Shown here: piece after piece, positions 24,697 through 33,441 of the stretch
Numbering within the stretch: the stretch's first letter is position 1
How the letters are laid out: every line of letters starts with the position of its first letter
Assembly (NCBI GenBank): GCA_963766935.1
Contig: CAVYBY010000009.1
Coordinates: 186,001-250,000, forward strand
Length of the DNA stretch: 64,000 nucleotides
DNA from: CAVYBY01 sp963766935
Lineage (GTDB): Bacteria; Actinomycetota; UBA4738; HRBIN12
Direction: 5' to 3'
Notes under the pieces: model-generated
The model's input: only the letters and a program-made list of their open reading frames with translations
Database searches by the model: none
Told to the model about the DNA's origin: nothing
Translations under genes and position numbers: made by a program

Positions 24697-25284
24697 GTGA
24701 GCTGGTTCCTCGTGGCGGCGTTGGGCATCATGTGGGTCGCCTTCCTCGTCCCGACGGGCCGGAGGGGCCGTCGCCGGGAGACTGGCGTCGAGGAATTCGA
24801 GCGAAGGATGGAGCTGTTGGCACGGGCTGAGGCGCGCGGCACCACAGGACGGTGGATCTTCACCCCTCGCAAGGGGATGCGGTTCGTCGGGCCTGCGGAG
24901 CGGCAGCGGGCACGGGCTCGCGAGCGCCGGCGCCACGTGTTCTCCTTCCTGCTCGAGGCCATCACGCTGACCTTCTTGATCGGTCTCGTGCCGCCCCTTC
25001 GCACCGTTTTCTGGATCGCGACCGGCGGCCTCGTCGGGTTGCTGTTCCTGTACTCGTGGCTGCTGCTGTCGATCAAGGCGCGCACCGCGGGGCTGCCGAG
25101 CCTGCAGGACGACTCGGTACGCGTGCGGGTCGACGATGTGCAGCAGCAGCAGCGCGAGCGGTACGTGGCAGAGGGAGCGGGCAACACCCACGCGCGACCC
25201 ACCCACCGCGGCTTCGGGTCCGTCGGCGAGGGCGACCACGTCCACGTCGTCGTCCGGCCCGCCGGCGCCGTCGCCCGCGCCTGA
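24697..25284 (+). CDS. GlpR/SepX-like divisome membrane protein (putative)
   Basis: 195 residues: an N-terminal membrane helix (WFLVAALGIMWVAFLVP) directly followed by a basic stretch, a cytoplasmic helical region of about 70 residues (EEFERRMELLARAEARG), two further membrane helices (about 91-108 and 112-130) and a hydrophilic tail. This topology and the VP-T-x-R-R-x-R-R start resemble SepX of Streptomyces and GlpR of Corynebacterium, membrane receptors for the gephyrin-like Glp in cell division. The galU-moeA-moaC context is the one known for those genes. Identification is by topology and neighbourhood, not by a full alignment. GTG start has a GGGAGG Shine-Dalgarno. Confidence 0.6.
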   Translation: MSWFLVAALGIMWVAFLVPTGRRGRRRETGVEEFERRMELLARAEARGTTGRWIFTPRKGMRFVGPAERQRARARERRRHVFSFLLEAITLTFLIGLVPPLRTVFWIATGGLVGLLFLYSWLLLSIKARTAGLPSLQDDSVRVRVDDVQQQQRERYVAEGAGNTHARPTHRGFGSVGEGDHVHVVVRPAGAVARA

Positions 25285-25300
25285 TCGCGGATCGCCCCCG

Positions 25301-25936
25301 GTGGATCTCGGCGACCTGACGCACGACCTCCACAGCCGGTTCGACGCAACCACCGCGGCGCGCGAGCGTGCGCTCCCCGCCGCCCGCCGCTCGATCCGAG
25401 CCAGCGCCAACGCCATCCGCGCCATCCACCGTCTGGAGCTGGATCGCGCCCGGGAGTTGATCGCCGAGTCGCGCGCCGCGCTGGACGAGGGGTTCGGAGC
25501 CGTCGAGGGACACCCCGAGGTGCGCTTTGCCGGGTATCTCCAGGACGCCGAGAAGGAGTACGCGGAGGCGAACATCACGCTGGCGCTCGTCGCCGACGAG
25601 CCGCTTCCGGCCCCCGAGGACCTCGGGATCGGCGACGCTCCGTTTCTCAACGGGATGGCCGAAGCGATCGGCGAGGGCCGCCGGCGCATCCTCGACCTGT
25701 TGAGAACCGCCGACGTGTCGCGGTGTGAAGCGCTCCTGTCGGCGATGGAGGACATGTATTCGGTCCTCGTGACCATGGACTACCCGGACGCGATCACGCT
25801 CAACCTGCGCCGGTCGACCGACGTCGCCCGGTCGCTGATCGAGAAGACCCGCGGCGACCTCTCGATCGCCTTCGTCCGCCGAGACCTGCGCGACGCCCTC
25901 GACGAGCACGCCCGCCGCCTCAAGGGCGACGCGTAG
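25301..25936 (+). CDS. Translin-family protein
   Basis: 211 residues, almost all helical. The segment with SIRASANAIRAIHRLELDRARE, EKEYAEANITLALV, FLNGMAEAIGEGRRRILDLL and the C-terminal TMDYPDAITLNLRRSTDVAR matches prokaryotic translin/TRAX relatives (PF01997), which bind single-stranded RNA and in eukaryotes form the C3PO nuclease. The Glu residues of helix EKEYAEA lie where acidic catalytic residues are found in active members. Start is GTG 25301, 16 bp after the preceding stop. It lies 47 bp upstream of a tRNA gene. Bacterial function unknown. Confidence 0.8.
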   Translation: MDLGDLTHDLHSRFDATTAARERALPAARRSIRASANAIRAIHRLELDRARELIAESRAALDEGFGAVEGHPEVRFAGYLQDAEKEYAEANITLALVADEPLPAPEDLGIGDAPFLNGMAEAIGEGRRRILDLLRTADVSRCEALLSAMEDMYSVLVTMDYPDAITLNLRRSTDVARSLIEKTRGDLSIAFVRRDLRDALDEHARRLKGDA

Positions 25937-25962
25937 CGCGATCCGGCGTCCGCGGGCGTTGC

Positions 25963-25968
25963 TATCCT
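25963..25968 (+). promoter_or_regulatory. -10 element TATCCT of tRNA-Ala
   Basis: TATCCT ends 14 nt before the mature tRNA 5' end, leaving a leader of about 8 nt for RNase P to remove. Confidence 0.45.
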
Positions 25969-25982
25969 CGTCTGGCAACCCT

Positions 25983-26059
25983 GGGGGTGTAGCTCAGACC
26001 GGTAGAGCACTGCCCTCGCACGGCAGGGGTCAGGGGTTCAAATCCCCTCACCTCCACCA
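25983..26059 (+). tRNA. tRNA-Ala (anticodon CGC)
   Basis: 77 nt including an encoded CCA end. Acceptor stem GGGGGTG / CACCTCC contains the G3:U70 pair, the alanine identity element. D stem GCTC/GAGC, anticodon stem CTGCC/GGCAG with loop CTCGCAC (anticodon CGC, reads GCG), T arm AGGGG-TTCAAAT-CCCCT. All stems pair fully. Confidence 0.97.
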
Positions 26060-26063
26060 GGAC

Positions 26064-26069
26064 TAGCCT
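26064..26069 (+). promoter_or_regulatory. -10 element TAGCCT, YihY-family gene
   Basis: TAGCCT begins 5 nt after the tRNA CCA end and lies 6 nt before ATG 26076. Confidence 0.5.
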
Positions 26070-26075
26070 GATCGG

Positions 26076-26951
26076 ATGGGGATCTCGATTCGGCCGCTGC
26101 TCGACCGCGCGGACGCGTTCCAGCAGCGCCGCACCTGGATCGGGTTCCCGCTGGCCGTCGTCAAGAAGTTCGGCCAGGACCGGGTGGGAGCGAATGCCGC
26201 ACTGGTCGCCTACTACGGCTTCTTCTCGATCTTTCCGCTCATGCTCGCGCTCATCACGTTGTCGGGGATCGTGCTTCGCGGAAACCCGGACCTTCGCCGG
26301 CGGATCGTGGATTCGGCCCTCGCGCAGTTCCCGATGGTCGGGAGCCAGATCCAGCACAACGTGGAGGCGATCTCGGGAAGCACGCCGGTCGTCGTGTTCG
26401 GACTTCTCGCCGCCCTCTGGGCCGGGCTCGGAGTGATCTCGGCCGCCCAGCGGGGGATGGACGATGTTTGGGACATCCCGCGTCGGCGCCGGCCGCCGTT
26501 TCTCGTCGCGCGCCTTCGCGCCGGGCTGACCCTGCTCGTGCTGGGAACGTTCGTCATCGCGGGCGCGGTGATCGGCGGCCTCAGCGCGTCGATCGGAAAC
26601 GGCGCGGCCTCGGCGATTCTCGGGCTTGCCGCCTCGGCCGTCCTCAACGTTGCGGTGGCCGCCGCCGCATTCCGGATCCTCACCGTCGCCGACGTCGGAT
26701 GGTGGACCGTCGCACCGGGGGCCATCGTCGCCGGGGTGGTCTGGACGGCCCTGCAGGCCTTTGGTGGCTTCTTCGTCAAGCACCAGATCCAGGGGGCGAG
26801 CGACGTGTACGGGTTCTTTGCGATCGTGATCGGCCTGCTGACGTGGATCTACCTTCTGGCGCAAGTCATGTTCGTGGCCGCCGAGATCAACGTGGTGCTC
26901 GACCGCCACCTCTGGCCCCGCTCGCTCTTCGCCCCCCCGCCCGAGGCCTGA
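26076..26951 (+). CDS. YihY/UPF0761 (BrkB-like) membrane protein
   Basis: 291 residues with about six membrane helices. Family motifs: ANAALVAYYGFFSIFPLMLAL, the GLGVISAAQRGMDDVWDIP block, and YGFFAIVIGLLTWIYLLAQVMFVAAEINVVLD. Formerly called BrkB/RNase BN; the real function is not established, with transport or envelope roles proposed. Leaderless ATG 16 bp after the tRNA gene. Confidence 0.85.
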   Translation: MGISIRPLLDRADAFQQRRTWIGFPLAVVKKFGQDRVGANAALVAYYGFFSIFPLMLALITLSGIVLRGNPDLRRRIVDSALAQFPMVGSQIQHNVEAISGSTPVVVFGLLAALWAGLGVISAAQRGMDDVWDIPRRRRPPFLVARLRAGLTLLVLGTFVIAGAVIGGLSASIGNGAASAILGLAASAVLNVAVAAAAFRILTVADVGWWTVAPGAIVAGVVWTALQAFGGFFVKHQIQGASDVYGFFAIVIGLLTWIYLLAQVMFVAAEINVVLDRHLWPRSLFAPPPEA

Positions 26952-27036
26952 ACCGGACCCATGTGATCCCAATTTCGCCCATTTTCGGGCCGCGGTACGA
27001 CCATGGCCTGCGTTTTCACTAGGCTAAAGGGCCTGC

Positions 27037-27066
27037 TTGAAATGTCGCAGTACCGATGAGTAGCAT
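27037..27066 (+). promoter_or_regulatory. -35/-10 promoter of the 909-aa secreted protein
   Basis: TTGAAA (27037-27042), 18-nt spacer, TAGCAT (27061-27066), then a leader of about 30 nt with GGGAGG before ATG 27105. A second possible -10, TAGGCT, lies at 27020-27025. Confidence 0.45.
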
Positions 27067-27104
27067 GTGGAGAGAACTTTCAATCGCCGCCCTGGGAGGG
27101 CCCG

Positions 27105-29834
27105 ATGGGGATGTCTGCCCGCACCCGTCGCACTCCGTTGATCGGCCGCGCAACCGCTCGGCGCGGTCTGGGATTGTTCGTCCCTGTCCTTCTCGTTGCC
27201 GGCCTGATGGTGGCTGCGGCCGGACCGGCCTTCGCCACGCTGCCGATCACGCCCGACGACACCTGGGGCGCCGACGGCCGGGTCCTGACGGTCCTTCGAG
27301 TCGGCGACGTCATCTATCTGGGCGGGGAGTTCGGGTCGCTCGTCCCCGACAACGGAACCGGTGTGGTTCGGAACCATCTGGCCGCCATCGACGCCAACAC
27401 GGGCCTGCCCACCTCGTTCGACCCGAACCTCAACAACAAGGTCTTCGACCTCGCGCTCTCGCCCGACGGCACGCGGCTGTACGCGGCGGGGGCGTTCACG
27501 AAGGTCGGGACGACCAAGCGCAAGCGGATCGCCGCCTTCGACGTCGCGAGCGGGGCATTGCTCGCGTGGAGGCCGGCGGCATGGCCGAGCGGCACCGTCC
27601 GCGCGGTGGCTCCGATGGGGTCGACCGTCTACATCGGCGGCGGGTTCAAGAAGCTCGGTGTGATCCGGACGCGCCTGGCCGCGCTCGACGCGGACTCGGG
27701 AGCGATCCTGCCCTGGGCGCCGAGCGCCGACGGATTGGTCCGCACGCTTCTCGCCCGGCCCGACCGCATCTACGCCGGCGGGAACTTCGTCAACGTGAGC
27801 GGGGTCGCGGGTCGCAGCCTCGCGGCGATCGACCCCGACACCGGCGCGGTCATCGGCGGTGTGTATCACCCGCACTACCCGGTCCTCGATCTCGATGTCA
27901 GCTCGACACGGCTGCTCGCGTCCGGCGCCGGGGCCGGGGGGCGCGCCCTCGCGGTGAACCTCGCGAGCGGCGCGTACCTGTGGGACAAGAGGACGGACGG
28001 GAACGCCCAGGCGGTCGGCGTCCAGGGCGGGTTCGCCTACTTCGGCGGGCACTTCTTCAAGTACGACGGCCGCAGCGTCTTCCAAGTCGTTCGTGTGGAC
28101 CCCGCCACCGGTGTCCAGGATCGAACCTGGCTCCCCGACGTGAACGGCTTCCTCGGGGTATTCGCGATCTCCGGCACCGGTTCGCACGTCTATCTGGGTG
28201 GGGATTTCGATCACGTCTCGGCCGTGAAGCAGCTGCATTTCGCCTCGCTTACCGACGGCGCCCAGACCTCCGCCGATGTGGCGGTCAGCATGACGGCCTC
28301 CCCCGATCCGGTGGACGTGGGCTCCACGCTGACCTTCTCCGCCCAGGTTTCCAACGGGGGCCCCGACGTCGCGACGGACGTTGAGCTCTCGGATCCGCTG
28401 CCGGTGGGTGTGACGTTCGCCGGGGCCTCCGCGGGCTGTTCCTACGCCGGCGGCGCCAACACCGTGACGTGCTCCCTCGGCTCGCTCGGGTCGGGCGCGA
28501 CCGTTCCCGTGACCATCAGCGTCAGCCCCGGATCGGCCGGAACGGTCCAGAACGAAGTCACGGTGACCGCCAACGAGGCCGACCCGGACGGCGGGAACAA
28601 CACGGCCTCGGCCTCGGCGGAGGCTGCCGCGGTACCGGGCGCCGATCTGCACCTGACCGTCGCCGCACCCGAGCCGGTAGACGTGGGAACGAACTTCGAC
28701 TACACGGCGACGATCCTGAACGAGGGATCCGACCCCGCGGACGACGTGACCCTGACGGACCATCTCCCCGATGCCGTGACCCTGGTCACCGCGGCGTCGA
28801 GCCAGGGGTCGTGCTCCGGCACCTCCACGGTGTCCTGCAGCCTGGGGTCGATCGCATTCGGGGACTCCGCCACCGTGACGATCACCGTGACGGCGCCGGG
28901 GACGTCCCAGACGGTGACGAACAACGCGTCGGTTTCCGGGTCGGTGCTCGACCCCGACCCCTCCGACGACGCGGTCACCACGTACACGACGGTCCGGGTC
29001 CCGAGCGCGGACCTGACGCCACCGGCGGTGACCGGCGCGACCATGTTCGACGACGACCACAACGGCAAGGTGGACCGCGTCGTGGTGACGTTCGACGAGT
29101 CGCTGTCGGCCTGCCCGGCCCCGTGCGCGCTGGGATGGAACCTCACGAGCATCCCCTCCGGCGGCACGCTCCAGTCCGCGCAGATCTCCGGGACCGAGGC
29201 GACGCTCACGATCGCGGAGGGCTCCGACGACCCCGATACGAGCGTCGGTGGGTTCCGGATCTCGCTCGTCGCCCCGAACGGGATCCAGGACGACGCCGGC
29301 AACCACGCGACCTTCGACCCGCTCGCTCCGGCCGACGGAGCCGGGCCTGTGCCGGTCGCCTTCCGACACCAGCACAACAACAAGGCTTCGCTCGGCTGCG
29401 ACGCGTTCCCCAACACGTCGAAGGTGGCCGGTCCCTGCGACGAGCTGACCGCGGAATGGAGCGAGGCGCTCGATCCGTCGTCGATCCCGGCCACGACCAC
29501 GGTGACGCTCGCCGACCCGGCGGGGCCGGGGAACGACACCGTCACCATTGCGAGCTTTTTCGCGACGCCGTTCGATGGCGGGGGTGACGGCTACGTGACC
29601 GCCGACGGCGAGTCGGCTTCGTGGGCCGCCTCGAAGGTCGTCTTCAACGGACCGCTCGGCTCGGACTACCTCACGATCCGCATCTGGGGCGGGTGCGCGG
29701 GCTCGGGATGCAGCGCGCTCGGCGTCGGACCGAGCATCTCGATCGTGTACGTGCCGTCGCCCGACATCAAGGACGCGGCCGGCAACTCCGCGACCGGGTC
29801 GTTCACGAAGACCCAGGTGACGACGCTCTTCTAG
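27105..29834 (+). CDS. Secreted beta-propeller protein with two DUF11 domains
   Basis: 909 residues. Signal peptide (GLFVPVLLVAGLMVAAAGPAFA), then about 350 residues of propeller-like repeats of the type GGEF...LAAIDANTG and GGNFVNVSGVAGRSLAAID. Two DUF11 domains follow (PDPVDVGSTLTFSAQVSNGG and PEPVDVGTNFDYTATILNEG), and a C-terminal beta region of about 260 residues with a DDDHNGKVD calcium-loop-like motif and four Cys. It should be an extracellular adhesion or surface-layer-type protein. No sortase motif or anchor is visible at the C-terminus. ATG 27105 or 27111 both fit the Shine-Dalgarno. Confidence 0.75.
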   Translation: MGMSARTRRTPLIGRATARRGLGLFVPVLLVAGLMVAAAGPAFATLPITPDDTWGADGRVLTVLRVGDVIYLGGEFGSLVPDNGTGVVRNHLAAIDANTGLPTSFDPNLNNKVFDLALSPDGTRLYAAGAFTKVGTTKRKRIAAFDVASGALLAWRPAAWPSGTVRAVAPMGSTVYIGGGFKKLGVIRTRLAALDADSGAILPWAPSADGLVRTLLARPDRIYAGGNFVNVSGVAGRSLAAIDPDTGAVIGGVYHPHYPVLDLDVSSTRLLASGAGAGGRALAVNLASGAYLWDKRTDGNAQAVGVQGGFAYFGGHFFKYDGRSVFQVVRVDPATGVQDRTWLPDVNGFLGVFAISGTGSHVYLGGDFDHVSAVKQLHFASLTDGAQTSADVAVSMTASPDPVDVGSTLTFSAQVSNGGPDVATDVELSDPLPVGVTFAGASAGCSYAGGANTVTCSLGSLGSGATVPVTISVSPGSAGTVQNEVTVTANEADPDGGNNTASASAEAAAVPGADLHLTVAAPEPVDVGTNFDYTATILNEGSDPADDVTLTDHLPDAVTLVTAASSQGSCSGTSTVSCSLGSIAFGDSATVTITVTAPGTSQTVTNNASVSGSVLDPDPSDDAVTTYTTVRVPSADLTPPAVTGATMFDDDHNGKVDRVVVTFDESLSACPAPCALGWNLTSIPSGGTLQSAQISGTEATLTIAEGSDDPDTSVGGFRISLVAPNGIQDDAGNHATFDPLAPADGAGPVPVAFRHQHNNKASLGCDAFPNTSKVAGPCDELTAEWSEALDPSSIPATTTVTLADPAGPGNDTVTIASFFATPFDGGGDGYVTADGESASWAASKVVFNGPLGSDYLTIRIWGGCAGSGCSALGVGPSISIVYVPSPDIKDAAGNSATGSFTKTQVTTLF

Positions 29835-29859
29835 CCCGAGCGTCGGATCCCTCGCCCGG

Positions 29860-29865
29860 TAGCAT
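29860..29865 (+). promoter_or_regulatory. -10 element TAGCAT, GNAT gene
   Basis: TAGCAT, 6 nt before ATG 29872. Confidence 0.5.
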
Positions 29866-29871
29866 CCGGCG

Positions 29872-30732
29872 ATGCAGGTCCACCGCTACGACGACCCCGA
29901 GGCATTTCGCCGCGATGGCGGCCCGGTGTTGCTCGCCGACCTCGCCCGGAACAACCTGCCGCTGGCCATCTTGCAGGTCCTGCTCGATCACCCGGAGGTC
30001 TATCCCGCGTTCCACCTGTGGGTGGCCGCGCGCGACGGGCGGCCGCTGGGTGTGGCGATGCAGACCGAGCCGTACAACGTGCTGCTGGCGGAACCGCTGG
30101 AGGACGGCGCCGTCGACGCATTGGCGGAGGCGGCGGTCGCCGACGCCGGGCCGCTGCCGGGCATCACCGCGAACGTTCCGTGGGCCGAGCGCTACGCGGG
30201 GCGCGTTACCGCGCTGACCGGACGCACGGCCGAGCGCGTCCTCGGTGAGGGCGCGTGGGAGCTGACCGCGGTCGAGGAGGTGCCGCTGCCGAGCGGAAGC
30301 GCTCGCGCCGCGACGCCTCGGGACCGCGATCTGGTCCTCGACTGGTTCCAGGCCTTCTCCGACGAGGCCCTGCCGGCCGGGCACCCTCGTGAGGAAGCCC
30401 GCACGGCGCTCGAGATCGATCTGAAGCTGGCGGGGCGCGGCGGCGGCTACTGGTTGTGGGAGGACGGCGTCCCGGTCTCGCTGGCGGGCTATCGCGATGT
30501 GCCCGGATCGGGCTCGCGCATCGGTCCCGTCTACACGCCCCCCGAGCACCGGCGACGCGGCTACGCGACCCGGTTGGTCGCCGAGCTCTCCTCGGCCCGG
30601 CTGGCGCTCGGTGATCCGGCCTGCTACCTGTTCACCGACCTGGCGAACCCCACCTCGAACGCGATCTACGCGCGGATCGGCTACGTCAAGGTCTGCGACG
30701 CCGTCGAGTACGCGTTTCGGGACGCTCCGTGA
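29872..30732 (+). CDS. GNAT-family N-acetyltransferase
   Basis: 286 residues. The C-terminal half is a GNAT domain: IGPVYTPPEHRRRGYATRLV carries the acetyl-CoA pyrophosphate loop (R/Q-x-x-G-x-G/A), and NPTSNAIYARIGYVKV is the usual C-terminal block. The N-terminal half is a degenerate, second GNAT-like region, as in the FR47-like two-domain members. Substrate unknown. Leaderless start. Confidence 0.85.
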   Translation: MQVHRYDDPEAFRRDGGPVLLADLARNNLPLAILQVLLDHPEVYPAFHLWVAARDGRPLGVAMQTEPYNVLLAEPLEDGAVDALAEAAVADAGPLPGITANVPWAERYAGRVTALTGRTAERVLGEGAWELTAVEEVPLPSGSARAATPRDRDLVLDWFQAFSDEALPAGHPREEARTALEIDLKLAGRGGGYWLWEDGVPVSLAGYRDVPGSGSRIGPVYTPPEHRRRGYATRLVAELSSARLALGDPACYLFTDLANPTSNAIYARIGYVKVCDAVEYAFRDAP

Positions 30733-30822
30733 GCGCGAGGCTCGTCGTCCTCACCGGCGCGCCGGCTACACCCCGTCGAGGTGCCTGGGGACCGGCGGGC
30801 CGAGGCCGGTGCCGCGCACGGG

Positions 30823-30828
30823 TATCCT
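30823..30828 (+). promoter_or_regulatory. -10 element TATCCT of the amidohydrolase operon
   Basis: TATCCT, 6 nt before ATG 30835; drives the four-gene operon to 35801. Confidence 0.5.
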
Positions 30829-30834
30829 CGGGCG

Positions 30835-32082
30835 ATGACCGACCCCATCGTCGTTCGCGCCGGGCGCCTCGTCGACGTCGAACGCGCCGAGGTGCTCCCT
30901 TCGCAGGTCGTCGTCGTTCGCGAGGGCCGCATCGAGGATGTCCGGCCCGACGACGGAACCCTGCCGTCCGGCGCTCGCGTGATCGACCTCACCGATCGCA
31001 CCGTCCTGCCGGGAATGATCGACTGTCATTCCCATCTGGTGGGCGAGATGGACAGTGGTCAGGGCTATGCCGCGCTCGTCATGCGAACGGGGGCACAGGA
31101 GGCGCTGACCGGCGTTCGCAACGCCCGGCAAACGGTGATGGCCGGCTTCACCACCGTCCGCGACCTGGGCACGTTTCGCGCGTTCGCCGACGTCGCCGTG
31201 CGCGACGCCATCGAGGCGGGCTGGTTTCCCGGTCCGCGGATGCGCTGCGCCGGAGCCTTCGTCACGTGTCCGGGCGGAGGCGGCGACATCACGGGGCTCG
31301 CTCCGGACGTCGACGCCGTCGTCCCTCGGGAGCTCCGCTACGGCGTCTGTTCGGGTGTGGACCAGGTTCGCGCGACCGTGCGGCAGATCCTTCGCGGAGG
31401 CGCCGACCTCATCAAGGTGATCGCCACCGGCGCGGTCCTGACGAGCGGGACCGATCCCGGTTCGCCGGAATTCACCGAGGAAGAGATCCGCGCCGCCGTC
31501 GAGGAGGCACGCCTTCGCGGCGCGTTCGTCGCGGCGCACGCCCACGGGGCCGAGGGCATCAAGCGCGCGGTCCGCGCCGGCGTGCGGTCGATCGAGCACG
31601 GCTCGCTGATGGACGACGAGGCGATCGACCTGATGGCCGAGCACGGCACGTTCCTCGACGCCGACATGTTCGACGGTGACTGGATGATCGAGGAAGGGCC
31701 GAAGCTCGGGTACACCGACGAGGTGCTGCGCAAGACCGAGATGACGAACGACGCTCAGCGCGAAGGGTTCACGAAATGCGTCAAGGCCGGCGTGCGGATC
31801 GCCTACGGCACCGATTCGGGCGTCTACCCGCACGGACTGAACGCCAAGAACCTGGCGTACCACGTCCGGTTCGGTCAGACGCCGATCGAGGCGATCCGCA
31901 GCGCCACGGCGGTCTCGGCCGAGCTGATCGGCTGGGACGAGGTCGGGCGGATCGCCGCCGGGTGCTTCGCCGATCTGATCGCGGTCGCCGGGGATCCCAC
32001 CGAGGACGTGAGGCTGCTCGAGAACGTGTCGTTCGTGATGAAGGGCGGGGAGGTGCTTCGCGACGATGCCGTACGACCGTAG
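30835..32082 (+). CDS. Metal-dependent amidohydrolase (imidazolonepropionase/Xaa-Pro dipeptidase-like)
   Basis: 415 residues, amidohydrolase superfamily TIM barrel. Metal ligands are visible: H65 and H67 in DCHSHL, the Lys of DLIKVIATG, His of AAHAHGAEG, His of SIEHGSLMD and Asp of YGTDSGVYPH, an intact binuclear-type set. The family hydrolyses cyclic amides, dipeptides and related C-N bonds in the cytoplasm. It overlaps the next gene by 17 bp and heads an operon with two class III aminotransferases and an esterase, suggesting stepwise breakdown of an amino compound. Substrate not predictable. Confidence 0.85.
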   Translation: MTDPIVVRAGRLVDVERAEVLPSQVVVVREGRIEDVRPDDGTLPSGARVIDLTDRTVLPGMIDCHSHLVGEMDSGQGYAALVMRTGAQEALTGVRNARQTVMAGFTTVRDLGTFRAFADVAVRDAIEAGWFPGPRMRCAGAFVTCPGGGGDITGLAPDVDAVVPRELRYGVCSGVDQVRATVRQILRGGADLIKVIATGAVLTSGTDPGSPEFTEEEIRAAVEEARLRGAFVAAHAHGAEGIKRAVRAGVRSIEHGSLMDDEAIDLMAEHGTFLDADMFDGDWMIEEGPKLGYTDEVLRKTEMTNDAQREGFTKCVKAGVRIAYGTDSGVYPHGLNAKNLAYHVRFGQTPIEAIRSATAVSAELIGWDEVGRIAAGCFADLIAVAGDPTEDVRLLENVSFVMKGGEVLRDDAVRP

Positions 32083-33424
32083 CCGCGTGCCGGCGTTGCT
32101 GGAACGGGAAGAGGAGCGGTTCTCCGAGCTCCGTCCGCGTTCGAAGGAGCTGTTCGACCGCGCGCAGCGGTCGCTCCTGGGCGGCGTGCCGATGCCGTGG
32201 ATGACCGAGTGGGCCGGCCCGTACCCCGTGTTCGTGAGCGAGGCGCACGGCGCCCGGTTCACCGACGTGGACGGACTCGAGTACGTGGACTTCTGCCTCG
32301 GCGACACCGGCGGAATGGCCGGTCACGGGCCCAAGCCGTCGGTCGAGGCGATCGCCGAGCAGTCCGCGAAGGGCATCACGCTGATGCTGCCGACCGAGGA
32401 CGCCGCCTGGGTCGGCGAGGAGATGACCCGGCGGTTCGGTGTCCCCTTCTGGCAGTTCTGCCTGACGGCGACCGACGCGAACCGCTTCACGCTGCGGATC
32501 GCGCGCGAGATCACCGGACGTCCGAAGGTGCTCGTGTTCAACGGCTGCTACCACGGCACGGTCGACGAGGCGCTCGTCTCGCTCGACGCCGACGGCCGGG
32601 TGGTGGAGAAGTCCGGCGCCATCGGGCCGCAGGTGGACCCGGCCGAGACGACGAGGGTCGTGGAGTTCAACGACCTCCCGGCGCTCGAGGCGGCGCTCGC
32701 GAACGGCGACGTGGCCTGCGTGCTGGCGGAGCCGGCGCTCACCAACATCGGCATCGTGCCGCCCGATCCCGGGTTCCACGACGCGCTCCGCGAGCTGTGC
32801 ACGTCGACCGGCACGTACCTCGTGATCGACGAGACGCACACGATCTGCGCCGGGCCCGGCGGCGCGACGAAGGCGTGGGGGCTCGAGCCGGACTTCCTGA
32901 CGATCGGCAAGACGCTCGCCGCCGGCGTCCCGGCCGCGGCCTACGGCATGAGCGCCGAGGTCGCCGAGCGCGTGGCCGTCCACCCCGACATGCTGACGAG
33001 AACGGACGTGGGCGGGATCGGCGGAACGCTCTCGGGCAACGCCCTCTCGCTCGCCGTCATGCGCGCCACGCTCGAGCAGGTGCTCACCGAGGAAGCGTTC
33101 GCCCGGATGATCCCGCTGGGGGACCGGTGGACGGCCGGGGTCGCCGAGTCGATCGCCCGCCACGGGCTCCCGTGGGAGGTCCAGCAGCTCGGCTGCCGCG
33201 CGGAGTACTGGTTCACGCCCTCGGTTCCGCGAAACGGCGGCCAGGCCGAGGCGGCCGACGACGTCGAGCTGTCCCGCTACACGCATCTGTTCGCGCTCAA
33301 CCGCGGCGTGCTGCTGACGCCGTTTCACAACATGGCCCTGATGAGCCCCGCGACCACCGAGGACGACGTCGACCGCCACACGGCGGTCTTCGACGAGATG
33401 GCCGCCGAGCTCGGATCCTCTTGA
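32066..33424 (+). CDS. Class III aminotransferase (glutamate-1-semialdehyde-aminomutase-like)
   Basis: 452 residues, fold type I PLP enzyme. GGVPMPWMTEWAGPYPVFV and DGLEYVDFCLGDTGGMAGH near the N-terminus, Asp in VIDETHTIC, and PLP-lysine K282 in FLTIGKTLAAGVP. The layout is closest to HemL-like aminomutase relatives, but the normal tetrapyrrole neighbours are absent, and the operon suggests a catabolic transamination. ATG start lies inside the amidohydrolase end. Confidence 0.85.
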   Translation: MPYDRSRVPALLEREEERFSELRPRSKELFDRAQRSLLGGVPMPWMTEWAGPYPVFVSEAHGARFTDVDGLEYVDFCLGDTGGMAGHGPKPSVEAIAEQSAKGITLMLPTEDAAWVGEEMTRRFGVPFWQFCLTATDANRFTLRIAREITGRPKVLVFNGCYHGTVDEALVSLDADGRVVEKSGAIGPQVDPAETTRVVEFNDLPALEAALANGDVACVLAEPALTNIGIVPPDPGFHDALRELCTSTGTYLVIDETHTICAGPGGATKAWGLEPDFLTIGKTLAAGVPAAAYGMSAEVAERVAVHPDMLTRTDVGGIGGTLSGNALSLAVMRATLEQVLTEEAFARMIPLGDRWTAGVAESIARHGLPWEVQQLGCRAEYWFTPSVPRNGGQAEAADDVELSRYTHLFALNRGVLLTPFHNMALMSPATTEDDVDRHTAVFDEMAAELGSS

Positions 33425-33441
33425 CCCGAAGGAGCACATCG

